64,000 nucleotides of DNA from Echinicola shivajiensis (GTDB lineage Bacteria > Bacteroidota > Bacteroidia > Cytophagales > Cyclobacteriaceae), in the NCBI RefSeq assembly GCF_018642165.1, contig NZ_JAHHZM010000018.1, forward strand, positions 33,262 to 97,261, written 5' to 3'. The position numbers and the translations under genes are program-made. Of the stretch, positions 9,558 to 18,339 are shown in pieces. The notes beneath the pieces were generated by a model, which saw nothing but the letters and a program-made list of their open reading frames with translations, had not been told where the DNA came from and ran no database searches. How positions within the stretch are numbered: the first letter of the stretch is position 1; each line of letters begins with the position of its first letter.

Positions 9558-10802
9558 ATGGACGGATCAAGTATAATAATTCAAAGGCCAGAAAAGGAAA
9601 ATGACACCAGTTCGGCAATTCCGCATATAGGCAGAAGTTATGCAATAGATGTTTTCCGTGCTTTTACCATGTTTCTGATGATCTTTGTGAACGATTTATG
9701 GAGTTTAGCTGGCTATCCGGCTTGGATTGGTCATGCCGCATTTGGTGAAGATAGATTGGGGTTTTCGGATGTGGTTTTTCCGGCATTCTTGGTAATCATG
9801 GGATTATCTATTCCTTTTGCTATCCAAAGTAGACTGAAAAAAGGAGCTAGTACCATAAGCACTATAGGGCATATATTTATCAGGTCAGCCGCCCTGCTTA
9901 TTATGGGGATTTTTCATGTCAATTTGGAGTCTTATAGCGATGGAGCTGTTTTACCGAAACCGGTATGGCAGATTCTGATCACCATAGGTTTCTTTATGAT
10001 TTGGTTGGATTTTCCCAAGCATCTTGCGAAAAGCAAGAAATATGTAATTCAGGCTACTGGAATTTTATTATTAACTGTCATGGCATATGTCTACGAAGGT
10101 GGGACAGTCGAAAATCCTGAATGGATGCGTACGCAATGGTATGGGATTTTGGGACTTATCGGCTGGGCCTATATGATCTGTGCTATAATCTATGTTGTCA
10201 CCAAGGGGGCGAGTGCATGGCAGATAATTGCCTTTGTGTTTTTCTTTACATTTAATTCCTTTAATGAATTGGGTTGGTTGAACTTCTTGACCCCAATGAA
10301 GGAATACATATGGATAGTAGGTAATGGTGCAATGCCGGCCTTTACCATGGCAGGGGTTATTATTTCATTAAGTTATCGAAAGTGGTTTCTAAAAGGGAAT
10401 CACAAGCATTTCTGGCTATTGTCTTTTGCTTTTTCAGCTCTTATGTTGGTTTATGGAATAGTGACTAGGCCCATTTGGGGGATTCATAAGATCGGGGATT
10501 CTCCCTCATGGTTAAGTATTTGTATAGCTATAAGTGTTGCTGGATTTGCCTTTTTTGTTTGGTTGATAGATATCAAAAAGCAAATGAAGTGGTTTAATAT
10601 AATTAAACCAGCAGGTACAAGTACACTTACATGTTATTTGTTGCCCTATATTCATTATGCCATTTATACGATAATAGGAATAAGTTTACCGCTAGTATTG
10701 CGGTCAGGTGTATTGGGTATCATAAAATGTCTTCTTTATTCTATAGTGATTATTGTAATTGCCGGTGTTTTGGAGAAGTTAAGATTGAGGTTGAAACTTT
10801 AA
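9558..10802 (+). CDS. DUF5009 / HGSNAT-like membrane acyltransferase
   Basis: A 414-residue protein with a short polar N-terminus followed by about ten to eleven TM helices. The opening motif YAIDVFRAFTMFLMIFVNDL and the segment SDVVFPAFLVIMGLSIPFAI are characteristic of the DUF5009/YeiB family related to heparan-alpha-glucosaminide N-acetyltransferase. In that family an acyl group crosses the membrane to acetylate glucosamine or another sugar. In Bacteroidota such genes often occur in polysaccharide loci. The next gene, 43 bp downstream, is a GH20-type hexosaminidase, so a job in amino-sugar processing is plausible (inference). Confidence 0.8.
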   Translation: MDGSSIIIQRPEKENDTSSAIPHIGRSYAIDVFRAFTMFLMIFVNDLWSLAGYPAWIGHAAFGEDRLGFSDVVFPAFLVIMGLSIPFAIQSRLKKGASTISTIGHIFIRSAALLIMGIFHVNLESYSDGAVLPKPVWQILITIGFFMIWLDFPKHLAKSKKYVIQATGILLLTVMAYVYEGGTVENPEWMRTQWYGILGLIGWAYMICAIIYVVTKGASAWQIIAFVFFFTFNSFNELGWLNFLTPMKEYIWIVGNGAMPAFTMAGVIISLSYRKWFLKGNHKHFWLLSFAFSALMLVYGIVTRPIWGIHKIGDSPSWLSICIAISVAGFAFFVWLIDIKKQMKWFNIIKPAGTSTLTCYLLPYIHYAIYTIIGISLPLVLRSGVLGIIKCLLYSIVIIVIAGVLEKLRLRLKL

Positions 10803-10845
10803 TACCTTATCCTTGGAGACACCAATTAACCTTAAAAACAGAAAG

Positions 10846-11946
10846 ATGAAAATAATAAAGATTTTATCGTTGATATTGATAAGTTGCTTACAGCCCCTAA
10901 TGGCTCAAGTGTCTTATGAAGCTTTGCCTGTAAAAGGTTTTGCTATTGCCGCACCAATGCCTGAGGAGGTAGATCGCTTTGTGAAATTTATAGATGAGGA
11001 ATTAGCTACAAGAGGAATTAATGCCCTGATACTTAGAGTAGATTACAGGTATGAATATGAGGGGCGTCCAGAGTTAATTGGTGAGGATCCCCTAAGCGAA
11101 GAACAGGTGAAAAAAATGGTTGCAGTCTGTAAAGAAAATAATATCAGGCTGATACCTCAGATCAACCTCCTAGGGCATCAATCATGGCACAGCAAAATGG
11201 GTAAATTATTGGAAGTATATCCCGAATTTGATGAAACTCCAAATGTGAAATTGCCTGAGAAATATGAATGGCCTAATGAAGATGGACTTTATTGCAAGAG
11301 TTATTGTCCTCTTCATCCAGATGTTCATGAGGTCGTTTTTGATATGGTCGACGAGATCTGTGAAGTATTTGAAGCGGATGCTTTTCATGCGGGTATGGAT
11401 GAGGTGTTTTATTTAGGAGAGGATGATTGCCCAAGATGCTCTGGAAGGGATAAAGCAGAATTGTTTGCTGGAGAGGTGAGCAAAATCAGGAATCATTTAG
11501 CCCAGGATAAAAGAGAACTGTGGATTTGGGGAGATCGTTTGTTGGATGGAAAGATTACTGGGTATGGAATGTGGGAGGCCAGTATGAACAATACCCACAG
11601 AGCAATCGATTTGATTCCAAAAGATGTCATTATTGGAGACTGGCATTATGAAAGACCTGATCAATCTGCTGTGTATTTTGCCATGAAAGGATTTAATGTG
11701 TTAACCTGTAATTGGAGGAATCCTGATGTGTCAGTAGCACAAGTTGAGGATATGTATGAATTTAGAAGTAAATCCACTGATGAAATGAAGGATCGATTTC
11801 AGGGCATCATGCAAACGGTATGGACTGGAGCCGGGAATTTTATGGATGGATTTTATGAAAATAAACCTGATCGAGAAGGCGGAAATAAAACTTCCTGGCA
11901 TACCTTCAAGGTGATGTTTGATAAAATACAAGAATTAGAAGATTAA
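10846..11946 (+). CDS. GH20-family beta-N-acetylhexosaminidase-like protein
   Basis: The 366-residue protein starts at the ATG at 10846, which gives a clean signal peptide (MKIIKILSLILISCLQPLMAQ); the upstream in-frame ATG at 10813 would add 11 polar residues. The protein is essentially one TIM barrel. FHAGMDEVF, with Asp185 and Glu186, matches the GH20 catalytic signature H-x-G-x-D-E, and IPQINLLGHQSW matches the conserved strand-4 region. The N-terminal GH20b domain of longer hexosaminidases is absent. Expected role: periplasmic or surface removal of terminal GlcNAc or GalNAc. It follows the DUF5009 gene by 43 bp and likely shares its transcript. A terminator follows at 12010-12040. Confidence 0.8.
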   Translation: MKIIKILSLILISCLQPLMAQVSYEALPVKGFAIAAPMPEEVDRFVKFIDEELATRGINALILRVDYRYEYEGRPELIGEDPLSEEQVKKMVAVCKENNIRLIPQINLLGHQSWHSKMGKLLEVYPEFDETPNVKLPEKYEWPNEDGLYCKSYCPLHPDVHEVVFDMVDEICEVFEADAFHAGMDEVFYLGEDDCPRCSGRDKAELFAGEVSKIRNHLAQDKRELWIWGDRLLDGKITGYGMWEASMNNTHRAIDLIPKDVIIGDWHYERPDQSAVYFAMKGFNVLTCNWRNPDVSVAQVEDMYEFRSKSTDEMKDRFQGIMQTVWTGAGNFMDGFYENKPDREGGNKTSWHTFKVMFDKIQELED

Positions 11947-12009
11947 GTATCTGACAACTATGGGGAAGTTAGGAGGTGTTTTTTTGTAATGAACTTTCAC
12001 GCCTTTTAT

Positions 12010-12040
12010 AATGGATATCAGGATAGGTATCCATTTTTTT
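12010..12040 (+). terminator. Intrinsic terminator after the GH20 gene
   Basis: Stem aatggatatc / ggtatccatt (10 bp, one G-U) with a 6-base loop, followed by a run of seven T. Confidence 0.85.
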
Positions 12041-12132
12041 GTCCTTAGCAATGTTCCGCTATTTAGTAATGGAGTAAGTACAATTTATGCGATACAACTG
12101 ATTAACATGAGGAGTGCTTAACATCGAAAATA

Positions 12133-12165
12133 TTTGAAGGTTTGCATTTGTACGTACTATTTTTG
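12133..12165 (+). promoter_or_regulatory. Candidate Bacteroidota promoter for the fucosidase
   Basis: TTTG at 12133-12136 and TATTTTTG (fits TAnnTTTG) at 12158-12165, 21 bp apart. This matches the -33/-7 arrangement known from Bacteroidota. Initiation would fall about 95 bp before the start codon. Confidence 0.4.
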
Positions 12166-12268
12166 CGTAATTAGTTGTGGGTGTGGGATAAAGTGTAAAT
12201 TTTTATAATTTGTAGAATGAAAATGATTTTGAGGGTTAAGAATTGATTATAAAAGGAAATACTTGCAG

Positions 12269-13744
12269 ATGAAGAACATTGGGAATGTTTTAATTGGTTT
12301 ATCGTTATTGATATTGAGTTCTACTTTTTTGAATGCCCAAAATTATGAGGCTAACTGGGAATCATTAGATCAAAGGCCAGTTCCGGAGTGGTTCGAAGAT
12401 GCCAAGTTTGGTATATTCATACATTGGGGACCTTATTCAGTTCCTGCCTGGTCTCCCAAGGGCACCTATTCTGAATGGTATCAGTTCTGGCTTCAAAACA
12501 AAGCTCTTTTTGGAAATGGAAATTTCAAAGGTGATGAAGTATATCAATACCACAAGAAAACATATGGTGCACATTTTGACTACTATGAGTTTGGGGATAT
12601 GTTTACTGCTGATCTGTTTGATCCGGAGGAATGGGCTGGATTATTTGAAGAGGCGGGAGCCAAGTATATCGTACTGACCTCAAAACACCATGATGGTTAT
12701 ACCCTATGGCCAAATGAACAAGCCAATGATAGAGGGTTTGCGTGGAACAGTATGGAAGTAGGGGCAAAGAGGGATTTGGTAGGAGAACTGAGTGCAGCAG
12801 TTAAGAATACTTCTGTAAAAATGGGTCTTTATTATTCGCTCTATGAATGGTATCATCCATTATGGCTAAGTGATAAAGATAGATTTGTAGATGAACATTA
12901 TCTTCCTCAAATAAAGGATTTGGTTCAAAATTATCAACCAGATATTTTATGGACTGATGGTGAATGGGAAATGGAAGGAGAGAAGTGGAAAAGTGAGGAG
13001 TTTCTGGCTTGGCTTTATAATGAGTCAGCAGCTAAGGATAATATCTTGGTGAACGACCGTTGGGGTAAGGGTTTGAGACAAAAGCATGGTGGTTACTATA
13101 CCACAGAATATGAAGCTGGAAAAGTGTTTGATAAACCTTGGGAAGAATGCCGTGGAATGGGTTTTTCTTTTGGGTATAATCAAAATGAAGATGCGCAGGA
13201 TTATAACAGTACACAAGCTTTGATATTAATGCTTGTAGATATCGTAAGTAATGGCGGAAACCTTTTGCTGGATATAGGACCAGATGCCAGAGGTAATATC
13301 CCTCCAATTATGCAAGAGAGACTTCTAGAAATAGGAGAGTGGCTGAAAGTCAATGGGGAGGCAATTTATGGAAGTAGGAAATGGGAAAGAGCAGCGCAAT
13401 GGTCTGAAGGTGATAGGAGCATTGACCATAAAAAGGGATATTTGGGAGGGGATTATATCCTGAAGCAAACAATTGATCCTGCACCTGGTAAGGCCGTAAA
13501 AGAGCTTTTCTTTACTATAAAAGGTGATGACCTTTTTGCAATCAGTCCTAAATTTCACAAGAAACAGTTGGTGATAGATGATGTTAAAGTGAGCAAGGAC
13601 ACCAAAGTGAGTCTTTTGGGCCACGAGGGTGAATTGACCTATAAAGTGGAAAATAGGAAGTTGGTGATCGAGATGCCTGAATTAAGCAATGATGAACTGC
13701 CGTGTGAGAATGCTTGGGCTTTTAAGATAAGTCATATTAAGTAA
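12269..13744 (+). CDS. Alpha-L-fucosidase, family GH29
   Basis: From the ATG at 12269 the protein has 491 residues with a signal peptide ending LNAQ; a TTG two codons earlier is less likely. GH29 features are clear: WFEDAKFGIFIHWGPYSVPAW near residues 41-61, the substrate-binding SKHHDGY at about 138-144, and LWTDGEW, whose Asp230 should be the catalytic nucleophile. A C-terminal beta-sandwich region follows after about residue 370. The enzyme hydrolyses terminal alpha-L-fucose with retention. Its terminator-isolated position and own promoter suggest separate expression. With sulfatases and a lyase downstream, it is likely part of the degradation set for a fucose-bearing glycan. Confidence 0.93.
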   Translation: MKNIGNVLIGLSLLILSSTFLNAQNYEANWESLDQRPVPEWFEDAKFGIFIHWGPYSVPAWSPKGTYSEWYQFWLQNKALFGNGNFKGDEVYQYHKKTYGAHFDYYEFGDMFTADLFDPEEWAGLFEEAGAKYIVLTSKHHDGYTLWPNEQANDRGFAWNSMEVGAKRDLVGELSAAVKNTSVKMGLYYSLYEWYHPLWLSDKDRFVDEHYLPQIKDLVQNYQPDILWTDGEWEMEGEKWKSEEFLAWLYNESAAKDNILVNDRWGKGLRQKHGGYYTTEYEAGKVFDKPWEECRGMGFSFGYNQNEDAQDYNSTQALILMLVDIVSNGGNLLLDIGPDARGNIPPIMQERLLEIGEWLKVNGEAIYGSRKWERAAQWSEGDRSIDHKKGYLGGDYILKQTIDPAPGKAVKELFFTIKGDDLFAISPKFHKKQLVIDDVKVSKDTKVSLLGHEGELTYKVENRKLVIEMPELSNDELPCENAWAFKISHIK

Positions 13745-13777
13745 TATTATTTCTCTTTTATCGATATAAGACAAATA

Positions 13778-14362
13778 ATGAGAATAGCAGAAAGAGAAGA
13801 TAAAACCAAGGTGATTAGTATTTTGTGTAAGTCCTTTAATGATAATAGGAGCGTGGACTATTTGATTAAAAAGGATTCGCAAAGATTTAAGAGGATTGCT
13901 GGCCTAATGGATTATTCTTATGAGAGTTGTAAACTTAATGGCCAAGTTTATTTGAGTGATGATGAAAGTGCCTGTGCTTTAGTTCAATACATGGATTCAA
14001 AGCCTCCTCTCTTTAAGGCTATTATGTTGGATATTAAATTGATTATTAGTACTATAGGTATAGCTAATATTCTAAAAGCACTTAAAAGACAATCAATCGT
14101 CAAGGGAAATTACCCTTCAGGTCAAATATTATATCTCTGGTATATTGGAGTAGATCCTGCTATGCAAGGAAAAGGAATCGGGACCGATTTATTGAATGAG
14201 GTTTTGAAATTGGGAAGAGATAACAATCAAACTATTTGCTTAGAAACTTCCACTGAAAAGAATGTTCCATGGTATCTAAAGAATGGATTTGAACTATATG
14301 GGAAAATAAACGATTTCGGATTTCCATTTTATTTTTTAAAGAAAATTTATAATTTAGGGTAA
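13778..14362 (+). CDS. GNAT-family N-acetyltransferase
   Basis: A 194-residue soluble protein. The acetyl-CoA binding signature is visible as VDPAMQGKGIGTDLL at about residues 128-142, followed by ETSTEKNVPWYLKNGFELYG, typical of the end of the GNAT fold. It lies 33 bp after the fucosidase, probably on the same transcript, and a small terminator overlaps its stop. The acceptor cannot be predicted. No signal peptide is present, so it works in the cytoplasm. Confidence 0.83.
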   Translation: MRIAEREDKTKVISILCKSFNDNRSVDYLIKKDSQRFKRIAGLMDYSYESCKLNGQVYLSDDESACALVQYMDSKPPLFKAIMLDIKLIISTIGIANILKALKRQSIVKGNYPSGQILYLWYIGVDPAMQGKGIGTDLLNEVLKLGRDNNQTICLETSTEKNVPWYLKNGFELYGKINDFGFPFYFLKKIYNLG

Positions 14363-14374
14363 TTGCCCTATTTT
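14355..14374 (+). terminator. Short intrinsic terminator
   Basis: tagggt-aatt-gcccta (6 bp, one G-U) followed by TTTT, overlapping the end of the GNAT gene. Confidence 0.5.
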
Positions 14375-14520
14375 GAGCATAAAATCATTTCAAAAGAGTG
14401 TTTTGGGATTATTACAAAGAAAAATATGTTACTAAAAGAAAATCAGTTAATTGTTAATTATTGGTTTTGAAAGTATTTTCCACATATTTGTTTAAACAAA
14501 CCTACAAATTAAATATAAGC

Positions 14521-16833
14521 ATGAAAACCCAAGTTAACCTTCTGCTTACTGGAGTGTTAGGTGCTTTAATTTTAAGCTCTTGTAATTCTGGGACAGATAC
14601 TAGCAATCCTATGGTAGCATCTGATCAGATAAGCTATAATTTCCATATCCGGCCTATTTTGTCGGATAAGTGTTTTGCTTGTCATGGTCCAGATGCCAAT
14701 AAGCGTGAAGCAGGTCTAAGACTGGATACTGAAGAAGGAGCCTATGCTGCCCTAAAAGATTCACCTGAGGAACATGTGATTGTTCCTGGAAAGGCCAAGG
14801 AGTCTGCAGTTTACCAAAGAATAAGTACTGAGGATCCTAGTATACAGATGCCTCCTCCTGATTCCAACCTTAAGCTCACTGAGGAAGAAATTCAGCTGAT
14901 TAAGAAATGGATCAATAAAGGTGCTAAATATGAGCCCCATTGGGCTTTTACTGCTCCTCAAAAAGCAGCTCTTCCACTTGAAGATGAATGGTGCCGAAAT
15001 GAAATAGATAATTTTGCGCTCGCTCAAATAAAGCAACATAAGCTCTCCCCAAATGAGGAAGCAGATGCTGCTACCTTAGTTAAGCGTTTGAGCCTTGATA
15101 TTACTGGGCTTCCACCTAGTCCGGAATTGGTCGATAAATATCTGGATCTAAGTGGTGATAAATACGAAGCATTGATCGATGAGTTAATGGCTAAACCAGC
15201 ATACGGTGAGAAACTAGCTGTACTTTGGATGGATGTGTCTAGGTATTCGGATAGCTATGGGTATCAGGATGATGAAATGCGTACCCAATGGCCATACCGT
15301 GATTGGGTAATTCATGCTTTCAATGAGAATATGTCCTATGATCAGTTTATCACTTGGCAGCTAGCCGGGGACATGCTTCCAAATGCCACCAAAGAACAAA
15401 TATTAGCCACGGCATTTAATAGAAATCATAAATATACGGAAGAGGGCGGTATTATTCATGAGGAATATAGGGTTGAATATATACTGGACAAGACCAATAC
15501 ATTTACCAAAGGAATTTTAGGAATCACCATGGAATGTGCCCAGTGCCATGATCATAAGTATGATCCTTTTTCCCAAGAAAATTACTATCAAATGTATGCC
15601 TTCTTTAACAACACTCCTGAAAAAGGATTTGAAGGAGATGTTTCAAGAAGTAAACCTGCGAAAACCCCAATTCTGTGGATCAATAAAGAAGATACGGATC
15701 CAGAAGGTGTTTTAAGTTATTTGAATGCGCCGGATACTTCGCAGATCATGGTCTCAGTAATGGATGAGCTAGATACTTTACGTAAGACTTATATTTTAGA
15801 TAGGGGAGTTTATGATGCTCCTACAGTTGAGGTACAGGCAGAAACTCCTCCATCCATCATGAAGTATGCTGAAGGATTGCCCAAGAACCGTTTGGGGCTG
15901 GCCAAATGGACAACAGATAAGAAAAACCCACTTACAGCTAGGGTGTTTGTTAACCTTGTTTGGCAGGAGATATTTGGACAAGGGATCGTAGCCACCGCTG
16001 GTGATTTTGGGATGCAGGGTGATTTACCTACTCACCCCCAACTATTAGATTGGCTGGCAGTGGATTTCATGGATAATGGCTGGAATATTAAAAGATTGAT
16101 GAAGCAGATTTATTCTTCAGCTACCTACAGACAGTCTTCTGTGATTACAGAGAAAAAACTGGCTAAGGATCCTAGCAACCTTTATCTGGCAAGAGCCCCA
16201 AGATTAAGGTTGACTGCAGAAAATATTCAGGATTTGGTATTGGCCAGCAGTGGACTTTTGAACAAAGAAATTGGTGGTATGAGTATTAAGCCTTACCAAC
16301 CTGAAGGTCTTTGGGAGGCGGCTACTTCAGGAAGAGGTTCTTTAGCCAAATATGTTCAGGATAAGGGTGACAAGATTTACCGAAGAGGACTTTATCACTT
16401 TATCAAATTAACCGTTCCGCCACCAAAAGCGATCATCTTTGATGCCAGTAATCGTGATCGATGTGAGGTGACCAGAGGCAGGACCAATACGCCATTGCAG
16501 GCATTGGTGATGCTCAATGACCCATTTGTGTTGGAGGCAGCAAGAGTGATGAGTACCCAAATGGAAAAAGACGGTTTAAGTCCAGAAGAGGGGATTGAAA
16601 CAGCTTTCAAAAAGATTCTTTGCAGGGATATTAAAGATGAGGAGAAGGATGTGTTAATGGAATATTATGCGCAAGAGAAAGAACGTTTTGAAGGCAAACC
16701 TGAGGTGATTGAAGAAAGCTTAGATATTGGCGAAAAACCATTGTTGGAAGAAGGCGTCAGTGCAGAGTCGGCTGCTATGATGCAGGTAATCGTCTCACTT
16801 TACAATTTAGAAGAAACCATAACTAAGATTTGA
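14521..16833 (+). CDS. PSD1 cytochrome-DUF1549-DUF1553 lipoprotein
   Basis: From the ATG at 14521 the protein has 770 residues with a lipoprotein signal (GALILSSC); the frame stays open further upstream without plausible sequence. Residues about 45-130 are a planctomycete-type cytochrome c domain with one haem motif CFACHG and the distal MPPPDSNL. DUF1549 follows (about 160-370, including ECAQCHDHKYDPF, with a second CxxCH) and then DUF1553 (about 480-720, RGRTNTPLQALVMLNDPF). The function of this family is not established. Such proteins are commonly paired with DUF1501 proteins in genomes rich in sulfatases, as here. The next gene begins one base after this stop, so the pair is translationally coupled. 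Confidence 0.9.
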   Translation: MKTQVNLLLTGVLGALILSSCNSGTDTSNPMVASDQISYNFHIRPILSDKCFACHGPDANKREAGLRLDTEEGAYAALKDSPEEHVIVPGKAKESAVYQRISTEDPSIQMPPPDSNLKLTEEEIQLIKKWINKGAKYEPHWAFTAPQKAALPLEDEWCRNEIDNFALAQIKQHKLSPNEEADAATLVKRLSLDITGLPPSPELVDKYLDLSGDKYEALIDELMAKPAYGEKLAVLWMDVSRYSDSYGYQDDEMRTQWPYRDWVIHAFNENMSYDQFITWQLAGDMLPNATKEQILATAFNRNHKYTEEGGIIHEEYRVEYILDKTNTFTKGILGITMECAQCHDHKYDPFSQENYYQMYAFFNNTPEKGFEGDVSRSKPAKTPILWINKEDTDPEGVLSYLNAPDTSQIMVSVMDELDTLRKTYILDRGVYDAPTVEVQAETPPSIMKYAEGLPKNRLGLAKWTTDKKNPLTARVFVNLVWQEIFGQGIVATAGDFGMQGDLPTHPQLLDWLAVDFMDNGWNIKRLMKQIYSSATYRQSSVITEKKLAKDPSNLYLARAPRLRLTAENIQDLVLASSGLLNKEIGGMSIKPYQPEGLWEAATSGRGSLAKYVQDKGDKIYRRGLYHFIKLTVPPPKAIIFDASNRDRCEVTRGRTNTPLQALVMLNDPFVLEAARVMSTQMEKDGLSPEEGIETAFKKILCRDIKDEEKDVLMEYYAQEKERFEGKPEVIEESLDIGEKPLLEEGVSAESAAMMQVIVSLYNLEETITKI

Positions 16834-16834
16834 T

Positions 16835-18289
16835 ATGGAAAAGGAAATATTAGAGCACGGATTAAATCAGAATAGAAGGAAATTTCTCTCCAAATTAAGT
16901 CTTGGTGTAGGAAGTATGGCATTGGGATCCCTATTGATTCCAGACCTGTTTAAAGGCAGTGCTGGAATGGAAGAAGATCTAATGGCAGCCATTCCCCATT
17001 TTGCCCCAAAAGCAAAAAGGGTAATCTACCTTTTCCAAAATGGTGCCCCAAGTCAACTGGAAAGTTTTGATTACAAGCCAATGCTTAGGGAACGGATGGG
17101 TGAGGACCTTCCTGCTAGTATCAGGAATGGTCAGCGATTGACCGGGATGACAGCAGGGCAAACCAATTTTCCATTGGTAGGATCTTATTATGATTTCAAG
17201 CAATATGGTGAATCTAGGGCATGGATCAGTGATATGTTCCCTCATACAGCCAGTATTGTGGATGATATTTGCATTGTTAAGTCTATGCATACAGAGGCCA
17301 TAAACCATGATCCTGCTTTGACCTTCTTTCAAACGGGGGCACAGGTGGGGAACAGACCAAGTATGGGTTCTTGGTTGAGTTATGGTCTTGGAAGTGAAAA
17401 TAATAATTTGCCAGCTTTCTGTGTCTTATTGAGTAGGGGTAAAGGCAATGGACAAGGGGTATATTCAAAACTTTGGAGTAATGGGTTCTTGGATGCAGTG
17501 CACCAAGGCGTTCAGTTTTCCAATTCTGAGGATCCTGTTCTTTACCTTGGTGATCCAAATGGTATGAAAAGAGCGGACAGAAGAAGAATGCTTGATCAAA
17601 TTTCATCTTTGAACCAAATATCCTATGACCAGTTTGGTGACCCAGAAATTCAAGCAAAAATCCAACAGTATGAAATGGCCTTTAGGATGCAGACAGCTGT
17701 TCCTGAAGTAACGGATATTAGTAAAGAGCCGGATAGCATCATTAAAATGTATGGTCCTGACTGCTTAGTGCCAGGTACTTACGCTGCCAATTGTCTGTTG
17801 GCCAGAAAACTGTCAGAAAGTGGTGTTCGTTTTGTTCAGCTTTATCACCAAGGATGGGACCAGCATGGAAATCTTCCAAATGAAATGGCAGGACAGGCCA
17901 AAGATGTGGACCAGGCTTCTGCTGCTTTAATCAAAGACCTAAAGCAAAGGGGCTTATTGGATGAAACCCTTGTGATCTGGGGAGGAGAATTCGGACGTAC
18001 GAATTACTGTCAGGGCAAGATGTCGGTAGAAAACTATGGCAGGGATCACCACCCAAGAGCTTTTTCTATTTGGATGGCCGGAGGCGGAGTGAAATCCGGA
18101 ATTGTACATGGTGAAACAGATGACTTTGGCTATAATATTACCAAAGATCCAGTGCATGTTCATGATTTCCAGGCTACCGTACTTCACTTGATGGGGATCA
18201 ACCACGAAAAAATGACCTTTAAACATCTTGGCAGAAGGTATAGGCTTACAGATGTGGCGGGATCTGTGGTGAAGGAGATCATAGTTTAG
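16835..18289 (+). CDS. DUF1501 protein with twin-arginine-like signal
   Basis: A 484-residue protein. The N-terminus has a Tat-like signal (NQNRRKFLSKLSLGVGSMALG) followed by an alkaline-phosphatase/sulfatase-fold DUF1501 domain. Diagnostic segments are IYLFQNGAPSQLESFDYKP, DQHGNLPNEM, IWGGEFGRTNYCQGK, and GRDHHPRAFSIWMAGGGVKSG. It lacks the formylglycine CxPxR motif, so it is not a classical sulfatase. It sits one base after the PSD1 protein and 50 bp before the DUF2231-cytochrome protein. The consistent pairing suggests a periplasmic complex of unknown chemistry, folded before export if the Tat signal is real. Confidence 0.88.
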   Translation: MEKEILEHGLNQNRRKFLSKLSLGVGSMALGSLLIPDLFKGSAGMEEDLMAAIPHFAPKAKRVIYLFQNGAPSQLESFDYKPMLRERMGEDLPASIRNGQRLTGMTAGQTNFPLVGSYYDFKQYGESRAWISDMFPHTASIVDDICIVKSMHTEAINHDPALTFFQTGAQVGNRPSMGSWLSYGLGSENNNLPAFCVLLSRGKGNGQGVYSKLWSNGFLDAVHQGVQFSNSEDPVLYLGDPNGMKRADRRRMLDQISSLNQISYDQFGDPEIQAKIQQYEMAFRMQTAVPEVTDISKEPDSIIKMYGPDCLVPGTYAANCLLARKLSESGVRFVQLYHQGWDQHGNLPNEMAGQAKDVDQASAALIKDLKQRGLLDETLVIWGGEFGRTNYCQGKMSVENYGRDHHPRAFSIWMAGGGVKSGIVHGETDDFGYNITKDPVHVHDFQATVLHLMGINHEKMTFKHLGRRYRLTDVAGSVVKEIIV

Positions 18290-18339
18290 TTAAATAATCA
18301 TTCATGAGGGTGCAGTCTGCTCTGTTTTGAGCAGTAGGC

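Larger units (their letters stand above)
11947..12268. other. Intergenic region with terminator and promoter
   Basis: This ~320-bp gap holds an intrinsic terminator (12010-12040) for the hexosaminidase transcript and a promoter-like element (12133-12165) for the fucosidase. No ORF is credible here. Confidence 0.55.
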